Shown: positions 8,833-17,733, counted from the first letter of the stretch. The stretch: DNA of 64,000 nt from Hydrogenophaga sp. NFH-34 (GCF_021401345.1 NZ_JACBGE010000004.1:174572-238571); one strand, 5' to 3'. Translations and numbers: made by a program. Notes: generated by a model not told the origin, from the letters alone.

Positions 8833-10842
8833 ATGGCCACCGAACCCCGCCTCGACTTCGACACGCTGGACCTGGACACCCACCGGGCCGCTGCGCTCAC
8901 GCGCCGCGCGCTCGCGGGCCTGGTCGCCCTGCTGCTGCTGGTGGCCGTGTCGGCGGTGCTGCTGGTGGTGTTCCTGCGCCAGGAAGAGGCCCGCGAAGCC
9001 GACCGCCGCCGCACGGCCGATGCGGAATGGCTCGACCAGACCCTGCGCTTCCATTTCCGCCGTCTGGAAAACGACCTGGGCGCGCTGGCCCAGCGCCCCG
9101 CATCGGGCGCTCCCACCGCCCCCGCACAACCCGCAGGCCTCTGGTGGCAGCAACCGGGCCTGGTGGTGTTCCATGGCTGGGTACCGGCCGGCGACGGCCG
9201 TGCGGCCGAGGCCGGCAACTGGCCCGCCGGCCTGCAGGCCCTGGCCAGGGGCGGCGAGAGCGCAAACGCGCTGGCCCTGCTGCTCGACACCACCCGCGGG
9301 CTGCAACGCACCGCGCACGCCGGTCCGCTGCCCGGCCCCGACGGCCAGCCGCTGCTGTGGCTGGCCGTGCCGCAGTTCGAGCAGGGTCGCTTCACCGGCG
9401 ACTACGTGGCCGCCGTCTCGGTCGACCAGGTGCTGGCGCGCCTGATTCCCGACTGGTTCCTGCAGGACCACCGCCTGAGCAGCGCCGGCGACGATGGCGC
9501 CGCCGCCCTGGCCGCCGCCGGTCCGCGCGTGCGCTTTCTCGCGCCGATCAACCTGCCCGGTGCCCAGTGGCGCCTGCAGGTGGACCTGCTGGGCCGGCAG
9601 GCGCCGCTGGCCCCGCGCCTGTTCTTCGTGGTCGCCCTGATCTGCCTGGTGGGCATGCTGCTGGCGCTGTGGCGCCTGTGGCGCGACACCCTGCGGCGCC
9701 AGCGGGCCGAAGCCCGGCTGCAGACCCAGCTGGCGCTGCGCACGGCCATGGAACGCTCGGTCACGCTGGGCCTGCGCGCCTGGGACACCGCAGGCCGCCT
9801 GCTCTACGCCAACCCGGCCTTCAGCCGCCTGGTCGGCTGGCCCGCACCGGTGCTGACCGACCCGGCCCGCCCGCCCGACCAGCCCCCGCCCTACTGGCCG
9901 CCCGAACAGGGTGACGAATTCCAGCGCATGCGCCACGGCGCCACCGAGCCCGAACTGCAGCAGGCCGGCCAGGCGCTGCAACTGCTGCACCACGAAGGCC
10001 ACCGCATCGACGTGCTCACGCACAGTGCCCCGCTGGTGCTGGCCGACGGCACCGTGGTCGGCTGGGTCGGCTCGGTGCTCGACCTCACCGAACGCCGCCG
10101 CGTCGAACGCCTGGCCGCGCGCCAGCAGGAGCTGCTCGAAGCCTCGGCACGCCTAGTGGCCGTGGGCGAAGTGGCCTCCACCCTCGCGCACGAGTTGAAC
10201 CAGCCGCTGGGCGCGCTCAGCAGCTTCGCCACCGGCCTGCTCAACCGCATGCGCGAGCGCCGCATCGGCTACGACGACATCGTGCCCGTGGTCGAACGCA
10301 TCGAACGCATGGCCGAAAAGGCCGGCCATGTGATCCACCGGGTGAACGCCTTCGCGCGCCGCCAGGAAATGCGCCGCCAGCCCCTGACGCTGGCGCCGTT
10401 TGTCGAGCGCGTGGCCCTGGGCACGACCCTGCCCGAAGGCGTGCAGCTCGACCTGCGCCTGCCGATCGGTGAAGGGCCGGTGGTGCCGGCCGACGCGCTG
10501 CTGCTGGAAAACGCGCTGCACAACCTGGTGCTCAACGCCGGCGAATGGGCCCGCCAGGGACCGCGCCCGCCCGGCCGCGTGCAGGTGGCGATCATCCCCG
10601 GCGACAGCGTGGCCCCCGGCGGCCAGGTCGGCATCTGCGTGGCCGACAGCGGCCCCGGCGTGCCGGCCGAGCAGCGCGCCCGGATCTTCGACGCCTTCGC
10701 CAGCGGCAAGCCCGGCGGCATGGGCATGGGCCTGGCCATCTGCCGCTCCATCGTGGAAGCGCACCACGGCCGGATCGAGGTGAGCGACAGCCCCACCCTG
10801 CAGGGCGCACAATTCACCCTGTGGTTGCCCCTGAATCCCTGA
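8833..10842 (+). CDS. dctS: DctS-like sensor histidine kinase
   Basis: 669-residue membrane sensor. Transmembrane helices at about residues 29-51 and 262-285 flank a roughly 210-residue periplasmic domain, followed by a PAS domain (about 305-420). The kinase core has the phosphoacceptor His453 in STLAHELNQPLGAL, an N-box (NALHNLVLNAGEWAR) and glycine motifs VADSGPGVP and GMGMGLAICRSIVE. Length and architecture match DctS of the dicarboxylate-responsive DctSR systems. It overlaps the response regulator gene by about 22 bases and is divergent from the DctP gene. TATGCT about 16 bases before the ATG may be its -10 element, giving a very short leader. Confidence 0.85.
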   Translation: MATEPRLDFDTLDLDTHRAAALTRRALAGLVALLLLVAVSAVLLVVFLRQEEAREADRRRTADAEWLDQTLRFHFRRLENDLGALAQRPASGAPTAPAQPAGLWWQQPGLVVFHGWVPAGDGRAAEAGNWPAGLQALARGGESANALALLLDTTRGLQRTAHAGPLPGPDGQPLLWLAVPQFEQGRFTGDYVAAVSVDQVLARLIPDWFLQDHRLSSAGDDGAAALAAAGPRVRFLAPINLPGAQWRLQVDLLGRQAPLAPRLFFVVALICLVGMLLALWRLWRDTLRRQRAEARLQTQLALRTAMERSVTLGLRAWDTAGRLLYANPAFSRLVGWPAPVLTDPARPPDQPPPYWPPEQGDEFQRMRHGATEPELQQAGQALQLLHHEGHRIDVLTHSAPLVLADGTVVGWVGSVLDLTERRRVERLAARQQELLEASARLVAVGEVASTLAHELNQPLGALSSFATGLLNRMRERRIGYDDIVPVVERIERMAEKAGHVIHRVNAFARRQEMRRQPLTLAPFVERVALGTTLPEGVQLDLRLPIGEGPVVPADALLLENALHNLVLNAGEWARQGPRPPGRVQVAIIPGDSVAPGGQVGICVADSGPGVPAEQRARIFDAFASGKPGGMGMGLAICRSIVEAHHGRIEVSDSPTLQGAQFTLWLPLNP

Positions 10843-11456
10843 ACCCTCCCGTCCACGTGGTCGACGACGACCCGGACTTTCGCGAAGGCCTGGTCTGGCT
10901 GCTGGAATCGCGCGGCCTGCCCACACGCAGCTGGGCCGGTGGCGACGCCTTCCTCCAGGCCCTGCACAGCGGCACCCAGACGCGCGAATGCGCCGTGGTG
11001 CTGCTGGACATCCGCATGGAGCCGCTGTCGGGCCTGGCCACCTTCGAGCAGCTCAAGGCCCTGGCCTGGCCCTGGCCGGTGCTCTTTCTCACCGGCCACG
11101 GCGATGTCGGCATGGCCGTGGCGGCGGTGAAAAACGGCGCCTGGGATTTCCTGGAAAAACCATTCCAGAACAACCTGCTGGTCGACAAGGTGGAAGCCGC
11201 GCGGCTGGCCGCCGTGGAGCTGGTGCAGCACGAACAGGAACGGCTGCGGATGCAGCAGGCCCTGGCGGCCCTGAGCGCGCGCGAGCGCGAGGTGCTGCGC
11301 GAGGTGCTGCAGGGGCACTACAACAAGAACATCGCCGACCACCTGGGCATCGCCCAGCGCACGGTGGAATTCCACCGTGCCAACATCTTCGAGAAGCTGC
11401 AGGTGGGGTCGGCGGTGGACCTGGCGCACCGGCTCGGCCGGCTGGGCCTGGAGTGA
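10821..11456 (+). CDS. dctR: DctR-like response regulator, FixJ/LuxR family
   Basis: About 211 residues. The receiver domain (about 7-125) has the acidic pocket VVDDDPDF, phosphoacceptor Asp63 in LLDIRMEPLSG, the Thr of FLTGHGDV and Lys of EKPFQ. A LuxR-type helix-turn-helix follows (LSAREREVLREVLQG, NIADHLGIAQRTVEFHRANI). There is no AAA+ domain, so it is not an NtrC-type DctD and should act with sigma-70 promoters. No ATG fits; GTG 10821, inside the kinase gene, is the best start and implies translational coupling. Expected target: dctA. Confidence 0.82.
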   Translation: MVAPESLNPPVHVVDDDPDFREGLVWLLESRGLPTRSWAGGDAFLQALHSGTQTRECAVVLLDIRMEPLSGLATFEQLKALAWPWPVLFLTGHGDVGMAVAAVKNGAWDFLEKPFQNNLLVDKVEAARLAAVELVQHEQERLRMQQALAALSAREREVLREVLQGHYNKNIADHLGIAQRTVEFHRANIFEKLQVGSAVDLAHRLGRLGLE

Positions 11457-11526
11457 AGCCCCTTCTGCACCACCGCGCGCCTGGACAAAATCCCCCGCGC
11501 CGGACGCAGCCCCCCGGATCACCGAA

Positions 11527-12117
11527 ATGAGCGCCTCCGACACGGATTTGCCCCCGCTGCTGCCCACCCCGCCCGGCCTGTACCGCCATTACAAGGGCGG
11601 CTGGTACGAGGTGCTCGACACCGTGCGCTGCAGCGAAACCCTGCAGGGCATGACGCTGTACCGCGCGCTCTATGGCGGCTTCGGGCTCTGGGTGCGGCCG
11701 GCCGCCATGTTCGGTGAAAGCGGCGTCTTCGAAGGCCGCGCCCAGCCCCGTTTCGTGCGCCGCGACCCGGCCGGTCTGCTGCTGGCCGACCTGCCCACCG
11801 CCCGCGCCGTGGTGGCCCACCTGCGTGCCCAGGCCCACCAGCGCGGCCTGGATCTGGACACCGCGCTGCGCCGGCCACCGCCCGAGCCCACCACCTGCTG
11901 CGGCCGCGGCTGCAACGGTTGCGTGTGGGAAGGCTTCTACACCGCCATCCACCACTGGCGCGACGACGCCTGCGCCCTGCTGACCGCGCACGGCGACCGG
12001 GCGGACCATGCGGCCGCCGCGGACATAGCGGCACACCCGCTCAGAACAGATCGGCCTGCCCCCGCAGCGCCGCCGGCCGGAAGCGGCTCAGGTCCAGCGG
12101 TTCGCTATCGCGGTTGA
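11527..12117 (+). CDS. DUF1653 domain joined to an oxidoreductase-like Cys motif
   Basis: 196-residue protein of unknown function with two recognisable parts. Residues about 15-65 match DUF1653 (YRHYKGGWYEVLDTVRCSE, then MTLYRALYGG), a small fold related by shape to nucleotide-binding domains. Residues about 118-140 carry the cysteine motif CCGRGCNGCVWEGFY, as in the oxidoreductase-like domain family, a likely metal or cluster site. The last 40 residues are proline- and glycine-rich and run 77 bases into the convergent radical SAM gene, so the tail may not be functional. I do not know the role. Confidence 0.6.
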   Translation: MSASDTDLPPLLPTPPGLYRHYKGGWYEVLDTVRCSETLQGMTLYRALYGGFGLWVRPAAMFGESGVFEGRAQPRFVRRDPAGLLLADLPTARAVVAHLRAQAHQRGLDLDTALRRPPPEPTTCCGRGCNGCVWEGFYTAIHHWRDDACALLTAHGDRADHAAAADIAAHPLRTDRPAPAAPPAGSGSGPAVRYRG

Positions 12118-13135
12118 GGCCCAGGCGCGCGCAGGCCTTGGCGAAGCGCTGGCGCAGCAGGTCGGCCCACACGCCCTGCCCCTTCATGCGCGTGGCGAAA
12201 TCGGCGTCGTAGTCCTTGCCGCCGCGCAGGTCGTGCATGCGCGCCATCACGCGCGCGGCACGGTCCGGGTAATGCAGCGCCAGCCAGTCGCGGAACATCG
12301 GCGCCAGTTCCCAGGGCAGGCGCAGCACCTGGTAGAAGGCCGCGCGCGCACCGGCATCGGCCGCGGCTTCGAGCACCTGCTCCATGTCGTCGTTGAGGAA
12401 GGGAATCTGTGGCGAGACGCTCACCCCCACCGGCACCCCGGCGTCGGCCAGCGTGCGGATGGTGCGCAGGCGCCGGTGCGGTGCGGCGGCACGCGGCTCC
12501 AGCCGGCGGGCCAGCGCCGCATCGAGCGTGGTGATGGTGACGTACACCGCCGCCAGCCGCTGCTGCCCCATCGGGGCAAGCAGGTCCAGATCGCGCTCGA
12601 CCCCGCTGCCCTTGGTCACCATGGCCAGCGGATGGCTGGCCGCGTGCAGGACCGACAGCGCGGCGCGGGTCAGCCGCAGTTCGCGCTCCACCGGCTGGTA
12701 GGCATCGGTCACGGTGCCCACGGCCAGGCGTTCGGGCACGTAGCGGGGTGCCAGCAATTCGTCGCGCAGGCGTTCCGCCAGCCCGTGTTTGGCAATGATG
12801 CGCGTTTCAAAATCCAGCCCCGGCGACAGGTTCAGGTAGCTGTGACTGGGGCGCGCGTAGCAGTAGATGCAACCGTGCTCGCAGCCGCGGTAGGGGTTGA
12901 GGCCGTAGGTGAAGCCGATGTCGGGCGACTCGTTGCGGGCGATGGCGCTGCGGGCAGTTTCCCAGGTCACCTGCGTGGCCGGCGGCGGCACTTCGGCGAA
13001 GGCGGCGCCCTCACCGTCCGCGCCGCCCCAGCCGTCGTCAAACGCATTCCGGGCCTCGCGCTCGAACCGGTGCGGCTGGTGCCAAGCCAGGCCCCGGCCC
13101 TTGATCGCCTGCGGTGGAATGCGGTATTCGGCCAT
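12041..13135 (-). CDS. PA0069-family radical SAM protein, spore-photoproduct-lyase-like
   Basis: 364-residue radical SAM enzyme. The cluster-binding motif CEHGCIYC (Cys85, Cys89, Cys92; CxxxCxxC spacing) follows TYGLNPYRG, a signature of the group that includes the Pseudomonas PA0069 protein and is distantly related to spore photoproduct lyase. Later parts form the partial TIM barrel (ERLAVGTVTDAYQPVERE, MVTKGSGVERDLDLL). The reaction is unknown. A consensus LexA box lies a few bases upstream of the start, and from memory PA0069 belongs to the P. aeruginosa LexA regulon, so a DNA-damage role is likely. It overlaps the convergent gene by 77 bases. Confidence 0.85.
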   Translation of the reverse strand: MAEYRIPPQAIKGRGLAWHQPHRFEREARNAFDDGWGGADGEGAAFAEVPPPATQVTWETARSAIARNESPDIGFTYGLNPYRGCEHGCIYCYARPSHSYLNLSPGLDFETRIIAKHGLAERLRDELLAPRYVPERLAVGTVTDAYQPVERELRLTRAALSVLHAASHPLAMVTKGSGVERDLDLLAPMGQQRLAAVYVTITTLDAALARRLEPRAAAPHRRLRTIRTLADAGVPVGVSVSPQIPFLNDDMEQVLEAAADAGARAAFYQVLRLPWELAPMFRDWLALHYPDRAARVMARMHDLRGGKDYDADFATRMKGQGVWADLLRQRFAKACARLGLNRDSEPLDLSRFRPAALRGQADLF

Positions 13136-13138
13136 AAA

Positions 13139-13158
13139 TACTGTTTAAAAAAACAGTA
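13139..13158 (-). promoter_or_regulatory. LexA (SOS) box
   Basis: TACTGTTTAAAAAAACAGTA matches the consensus TACTGT-N8-ACAGTA at every fixed position, with an AT-only spacer. It lies 4 to 23 bases upstream of the radical SAM start codon, where LexA would block transcription. A further ACAG half site follows at about 13163. It also faces the DUF924 gene end, so only the radical SAM gene is a sensible target. Confidence 0.85.
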
Positions 13159-13219
13159 TAAACAGCTTTGGCCATCCGGAACAAAGCCCCCACGGGGGCC
13201 ATGGTGCCGGCCCCTGCGT

Positions 13220-13777
13220 TCAACCCGCAAAGCCCCCGGCGCGCAGGAACGCGGCTTCTGCTTCGGTGGTCTCCCGCCCCAGCAGCGGGTTGCGGTGCGG
13301 AAAGCGGCCGAAGCGCCGCACGATGTCGCGGTGGCCTTCGGCATGGCGGCGGGCTTCGGACCCAAGCCGCTGGTTGAGTTCCACCGACAGGTCCTGGTCG
13401 GCCAGGTCTTCGGAATGCGCAAACGGCAGGCAGAAGAACAGTTGCAGCGCCGGTTCAACCCCGTCCATGGCGCCCACCGCCTGCGCCTGGCGCGCCCAGT
13501 GGCGGGCCCGCGCATCGGTGGCGTACATGCGCGCCGTGCCGCGGAAGGCGTTGCGCGGAAACTGGTCCAGCAGGATCAGCAGCGCCAGCAGGCCGGTCGG
13601 TGTGACGGCCCAGCCATCCCGCTCGCCGCGCGCGGCGGCCTCGTGCAGCGCCAGGAAGCGCTCGCGGAAGTCGCGGTCGAAGGCCGGGTCGTGGCGGAAC
13701 CACTGGCCCTCTTCACCGGCGTCGCGCCAGTAGTCCACCACGCGTTGGGCCTCGTCGGGCACGGGCATTTCCGTCAT
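13220..13777 (-). CDS. DUF924 family protein
   Basis: 185-residue all-helical protein of the DUF924 family, whose biochemical role is not established. Family marks are VVDYWRDAGEEGQWFRHDPAFD near the N-terminus, the strongly conserved LLILLDQFPRNAFRGTARMYA block (about 85-105) and FFCLPFAHSEDLADQD. Start 13777 lies one base after the Kef-type gene stop, so the pair is probably cotranscribed and coupled. An in-frame start 8 codons upstream would overlap that gene and is less likely. Confidence 0.85.
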   Translation of the reverse strand: MTEMPVPDEAQRVVDYWRDAGEEGQWFRHDPAFDRDFRERFLALHEAAARGERDGWAVTPTGLLALLILLDQFPRNAFRGTARMYATDARARHWARQAQAVGAMDGVEPALQLFFCLPFAHSEDLADQDLSVELNQRLGSEARRHAEGHRDIVRRFGRFPHRNPLLGRETTEAEAAFLRAGGFAG

Positions 13778-13778
13778 G

Positions 13779-15566
13779 TCAGTGGGCCGCCTGAGCGGCA
13801 TCCGCAGGCGCGGCCTTGTCCGTCATGTTGCGCAGCACCAGGGCCCGACCGGCAAACAGGCCGCCGGCCAGTTCCAGGTCGAAGCGGCCCGCGTCGCGGC
13901 GGCGCACCTCGGCCATGACCTCGTCGGCCTCTTCGGCGCTGGCGCCGGTGGCGATCACCGCCTCGCGCCCCAGCAGCATGGCCGACTCGAAGGTCTCGCG
14001 CACGAAGAAATCGGCGCCTGCCTTGGCCAGCTCGATCGCGTGCTCGCGGTCGAAGGCGCGCACCAGCACGCGGGCCTGCGGGCAGGCTTCCTTGGCGATC
14101 TCGGCAATCAGCGTGGCGGCGGCCCGGTCGTTGATGCACACCAGCACCGCGCTGGCCGCATGCGCCCCGGCCGCGTGCAGCACGTCGGGCCGGCTGCCGT
14201 CGCCGTAATAGACCTTGAAACCGTAGGACTGCGCGTCGCGGATGACCTGGGTGTCGTTGTCGATGATGGTCAGCGAGGCCCCGCGCGCCAGCACACCCTG
14301 GCTCGCGATCTGGCCGACGCGGCCGAAGCCGACGATGAGCACGCTGGCCGTGTGCTCGCCCACCGCTTCCACGCCGTCCATCGACACCGCGGTCTGGCGG
14401 GCAAAACGTTTGTGCAGCAGCACGGTCAGCGGCGTGAGCGCCATCGACAGCACCACGATGGCCGTCATGTTGGCGTTGACCACCGGATCGATCACCCGGG
14501 CCGCCAGCGCCGCCGCGAACAGCACGAAGGCGAATTCGCCACCCTGGGCCATCAGCACCGCGCGGTCCAGCGCGTCGGTGTGCGAGCTCCTGGCCAGCCG
14601 CGCCACGCCATAGATGCACAGCGCCTTGACAGCCATCAGCGCCAGCACGCCCGAAACGATGAGCGGCCCGTTGCGCGCCACCACCGCGAGGTCGAGCGAC
14701 ATGCCCACGCCCAGGAAAAACAGGCCCAGCAGCAGGCCGCGGAAGGGTTCGATGTCGGCCTCCAGCTGGTGGCGGAAGGTCGACTCCGACAGCAGCACCC
14801 CGGCCAGGAAGGCGCCCATGGCCATGGACAGCCCACCCAACTGCATCAACAGCGCCGCCCCCAGCACCACCAGCAGCGCGGCGGCGGTCATGACCTCGCG
14901 CGCCTTGGCATTGGCCAGCGCACGGAACAGGGGGTTGAGCAGCCACAGGCCGGCGGCCACCAGCACGCCGATGGCGGCCAGGGCCATGCCCACCGCCGTC
15001 CAGCGCGCCCCGGCCGAGGCCGCCACCTCGCCCACGGCGGGTGGCGCCATGAAGGCCACCAGCGCCAGCAGCGGCACGATCAGCAGATCCTCGAACAGCA
15101 GGATGGCGACGATCTTCTGCCCGCGCGGCGCGGCCAAGTCGCCACGCTCGCCCAGCAACTGCATCACGATGGCGGTGGACGTGAGCACGAAGCCCATGGC
15201 GCTGATGAAGGACACCGGCCACGAAAAGCCGAACGCCACCCCCACCAGCGTGAGCAGCGCACCGCACACCACCACCTGCAGGCTGCCCAGCCCGAAAATC
15301 GAGCGGCGCAGGTTCCACAGGTGCGAAGGCCGCATCTCCAGCCCGATCACGAACAGGAACATCACCACCCCGAGCTCGGCGGTGTGCAGGATGCTCTGCG
15401 GATCGGTGAACAGACCAGCCCCGAACGGGCCGATGGCCAGGCCCGCGGCCAGGTAACCCAGCACCGAGCCCAGGCCCAGGCGCTTGAACAGCGGCACGGC
15501 CACGACGGCCGCGCCCAGCAGACTCACCACCTGGATCAGGCTGCCCGAACCGGCTTCCGCTGCCAT
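13779..15566 (-). CDS. CPA2-family cation/proton antiporter with TrkA-N domain (Kef/YbaL type)
   Basis: 595-residue inner-membrane antiporter. Residues about 8-390 form the 12-13 helix Na+/H+ exchanger domain (LGLGSVLGYLAAGLAIGPFG, AELGVVMFLFVIGLEMRP, LLLGLFFLGVGMSLDL). A Rossmann regulatory domain follows at about 408-530 (VLIVGFGRVGQIASQGVLA, then IDNDTQVI and VYYGDGSR). The family exports K+ (or Na+) in exchange for protons and is often gated by nucleotides or glutathione adducts. A small membrane protein gene lies 4 bases upstream and DUF924 1 base downstream. Start 15566 was chosen to avoid an N-terminal stretch that is not family-like. Confidence 0.9.
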   Translation of the reverse strand: MAAEAGSGSLIQVVSLLGAAVVAVPLFKRLGLGSVLGYLAAGLAIGPFGAGLFTDPQSILHTAELGVVMFLFVIGLEMRPSHLWNLRRSIFGLGSLQVVVCGALLTLVGVAFGFSWPVSFISAMGFVLTSTAIVMQLLGERGDLAAPRGQKIVAILLFEDLLIVPLLALVAFMAPPAVGEVAASAGARWTAVGMALAAIGVLVAAGLWLLNPLFRALANAKAREVMTAAALLVVLGAALLMQLGGLSMAMGAFLAGVLLSESTFRHQLEADIEPFRGLLLGLFFLGVGMSLDLAVVARNGPLIVSGVLALMAVKALCIYGVARLARSSHTDALDRAVLMAQGGEFAFVLFAAALAARVIDPVVNANMTAIVVLSMALTPLTVLLHKRFARQTAVSMDGVEAVGEHTASVLIVGFGRVGQIASQGVLARGASLTIIDNDTQVIRDAQSYGFKVYYGDGSRPDVLHAAGAHAASAVLVCINDRAAATLIAEIAKEACPQARVLVRAFDREHAIELAKAGADFFVRETFESAMLLGREAVIATGASAEEADEVMAEVRRRDAGRFDLELAGGLFAGRALVLRNMTDKAAPADAAQAAH

Positions 15567-15570
15567 GACT

Positions 15571-15840
15571 TCAGGCACGCGAGAGTTGCCACGCCACCAC
15601 AGCGGCCACCACGGCCGGCACGGCAAACACCAGCAGCAGGATCGGCGCCTCCTGGCGCACGGTGTAGCCCGCGTGGGTGACGCCGACCCACATATTGGTC
15701 AGCGCGACCAGCAGCCAGACCGGCACAAACACCTTGGCGGCCAGCGCCATGCCCGCGGCGCTGGCGCCCCAGAGCCAGCCGAACAGCACGAACACCACCA
15801 GCAGCAGAACGCCGGCCCCCATCACCATGGCCATGTGCAT
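15571..15840 (-). CDS. Small membrane protein upstream of the Kef-type antiporter
   Basis: 89-residue protein with three predicted transmembrane helices (about 5-24, 30-50 and 65-86) and almost no soluble part. The start at 15840 lies after GGAGATGCGTC-type leader sequence in the minus direction. It ends 4 bases before the antiporter start, so the two are likely one transcript, and it could be an accessory subunit. I do not recognise a family, though similar short proteins are common in this bacterial group. Confidence 0.65.
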   Translation of the reverse strand: MHMAMVMGAGVLLLVVFVLFGWLWGASAAGMALAAKVFVPVWLLVALTNMWVGVTHAGYTVRQEAPILLLVFAVPAVVAAVVAWQLSRA

Positions 15841-15936
15841 GACGCATCTCCTCGTGAACAAAACAGCATCGGTGCGCCAGTGTGACGCAAATGGCATGCC
15901 GGCGCACCCGGCACTGCGGCCATGCCACCAGCACCC

Positions 15937-16713
15937 TCACTTGGTGGTGTAGCCACCGTTGATGAGGATGGTCTGGCCGGTGATCCACCAGCCATCGCTG
16001 ACCAGGTGCCGGATGAAGGGCACCACGTCCTCGATATCGGTCAGCCCGGTCTGGCTGAAGGGCGAGAGCGCGGCGGCGGTCCGGTGGTAGGCGACCGCGT
16101 CGACCCCTTCCTGGCCGTAGAAGAACGGGGTGTCCATCGGGCCCGGCCCCACGGCCGTGACCGAAATGCCGCGCGCGCCGAATTCCTTGGCCGCGGCCCG
16201 CGTGAAGTGCTCCACCGGCGCCTTGGTGCCCGCGTAGGAAGCGTAAAACGGTGTGAACGCCCCCAGCAACGAACTGACCAGCGTGACGATCTTGCCGTGG
16301 TCCTGGACGTGGCGCCCCGCCTCCTTGAGGAAGAAAAACGCCGCTTTGGCGTTGATGTCGCTCATGGCGTCGTACTCGGCCTCGCTGATCTCCAGGATCG
16401 GCTTCTTGAGCACCTTGCCCACGGTGTTGATGGCGATGTGGGGCCGGCCCACCGCTTCCAGCGTGTCGGCAAAGAGCTTTTCCACCGCCGCGGCGCTGGT
16501 CAGATCCCCCTGGAGCGCTACCGCCACAGCGCCGGCCTGCCGCAGGGCGGCCACCGTCTGTTCGGCATCGGCCCGGCTGGCGGCGCTGTTGTAGTGGATG
16601 GCAACGGCCTGGGCGCCGTGCTGCACCAGATCGCGGGCGATCAGCCCGCCCAGGTTCTTGGCGCCACCGGCGATGAGGGCGACCTTGCCCTGGATGCTGT
16701 GCAATGAAGACAT
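15937..16713 (-). CDS. Short-chain dehydrogenase/reductase, LysR-linked
   Basis: 258-residue classical SDR. The cofactor motif is GGAKNLGG (residues 16-23), a slight variant of TGxxxGIG; the active site has Ser in VSSLLGAFTPF and Tyr-x-x-x-Lys in YASYAGTK. It ends in INGGYTTK. HYNSAASRADAEQ after strand two suggests preference for NADP(H). The substrate is unknown. It is divergent from a LysR-type regulator, the usual arrangement in which the regulator controls the reductase gene. Confidence 0.88.
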   Translation of the reverse strand: MSSLHSIQGKVALIAGGAKNLGGLIARDLVQHGAQAVAIHYNSAASRADAEQTVAALRQAGAVAVALQGDLTSAAAVEKLFADTLEAVGRPHIAINTVGKVLKKPILEISEAEYDAMSDINAKAAFFFLKEAGRHVQDHGKIVTLVSSLLGAFTPFYASYAGTKAPVEHFTRAAAKEFGARGISVTAVGPGPMDTPFFYGQEGVDAVAYHRTAAALSPFSQTGLTDIEDVVPFIRHLVSDGWWITGQTILINGGYTTK

Positions 16714-16824
16714 GCAAAAACTCCTGAAACGAAGAACTCAGAGGGTTTGCAGCTTATTGATGGTTAAAAATAAAATAAATCAGCCATTCAATAAATTACC
16801 TTTCAAAAAATTCAAACAATAGGC
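16714..16824. promoter_or_regulatory. AT-rich divergent promoter region between SDR and LysR genes
   Basis: 111 bases with a sharply lower GC content than the rest of the window, especially 16755-16815. It holds several T-N11-A-like spacings typical of LysR sites, for example within TTATTGATGG and AAATAAATCAG, but no single perfect palindrome. It must carry both promoters. Confidence 0.5.
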
Positions 16825-17733
16825 ATGGACCGCATCGACCACCTCGGCATCTTCGTGCGCATCGCGGACTGCGGCAGCTTCACCCAGGCCGCCGAACAGC
16901 TGAACCTGCCGCGCGCCACCCTGTCGGTGGCGCTGCAGCAGTTGGAAACCCGGCTCGGTGCGCGCCTGCTGCACCGCACGACCCGGCGCGTCAGCCTCAC
17001 CCAGGATGGCCAGGCCCTGCTGGAGAGGGCCCGCACGCTGATCGCCGACATGGCCGAGCTGGAACGCCAGTTCCGCCCTTCGGCCGGTTCGCTGAGCGGC
17101 CGCCTGCGGGTCGATCTGCCCAGCCGCATTGCCCGGCGACTGGTCGCGCCCGCCCTGCCGGCCTTTCTGGCCGAACATCCCGCGCTGCAGCTCGACCTGG
17201 GGTCGAGCGACCGGACCATCGACCTGGTGCAGGAAGGCGTGGACTGCGCGCTGCGCATCGGCACGCTGGCGCCCAGCAGCCTGGTCGCGCGCCCGCTGGG
17301 ACAGCTGGCCCTGATCAACTGCGCCAGCCCCGACTACCTGGCCCGGCACGGCACGCCCGCTCAGCCGCAAGATCTCGACCACCACTGGGCCGTGGACTAT
17401 GTGCCGCCGGCCAGCAACCGCCCCGCTCCGTGGGAATGGCTGGCGCAGGGCAAGACCAGCACCCGGAAAGTGCCCAGCCGGGTGAGCGCCAACAACGCCG
17501 AAACCTACATCGCCTGCGCGCTGGCCGGGCTGGGCCTGATCCAGATTCCGGCCTACGACGTGGCACACCTGATCGCGGACGGCCGGCTGGTGGCGGTGAT
17601 GCCCGACGCCCAGCCGGCCCCCATGCCGGTGCACCTGGTCTACCCGCACCGGCGCCACCTCTCGCGCCGGCTGCAGACCTTCGTGCACTGGATGGAGGCC
17701 CTGCTTCACCCCCATCTTTTGTCGCCTATGTGA
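16825..17733 (+). CDS. LysR-type transcriptional regulator
   Basis: 302 residues. The N-terminal winged helix-turn-helix (MDRIDHLGIFVRIADCGSF, TQAAEQLNLPRATLSVALQQ) is followed by a dimer helix and the two-lobed effector domain (about 92-295). It belongs to the large group that activates an adjacent divergent oxidoreductase gene. The effector cannot be inferred. Its start is supported by a normal N-terminus without extension. Confidence 0.9.
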   Translation: MDRIDHLGIFVRIADCGSFTQAAEQLNLPRATLSVALQQLETRLGARLLHRTTRRVSLTQDGQALLERARTLIADMAELERQFRPSAGSLSGRLRVDLPSRIARRLVAPALPAFLAEHPALQLDLGSSDRTIDLVQEGVDCALRIGTLAPSSLVARPLGQLALINCASPDYLARHGTPAQPQDLDHHWAVDYVPPASNRPAPWEWLAQGKTSTRKVPSRVSANNAETYIACALAGLGLIQIPAYDVAHLIADGRLVAVMPDAQPAPMPVHLVYPHRRHLSRRLQTFVHWMEALLHPHLLSPM

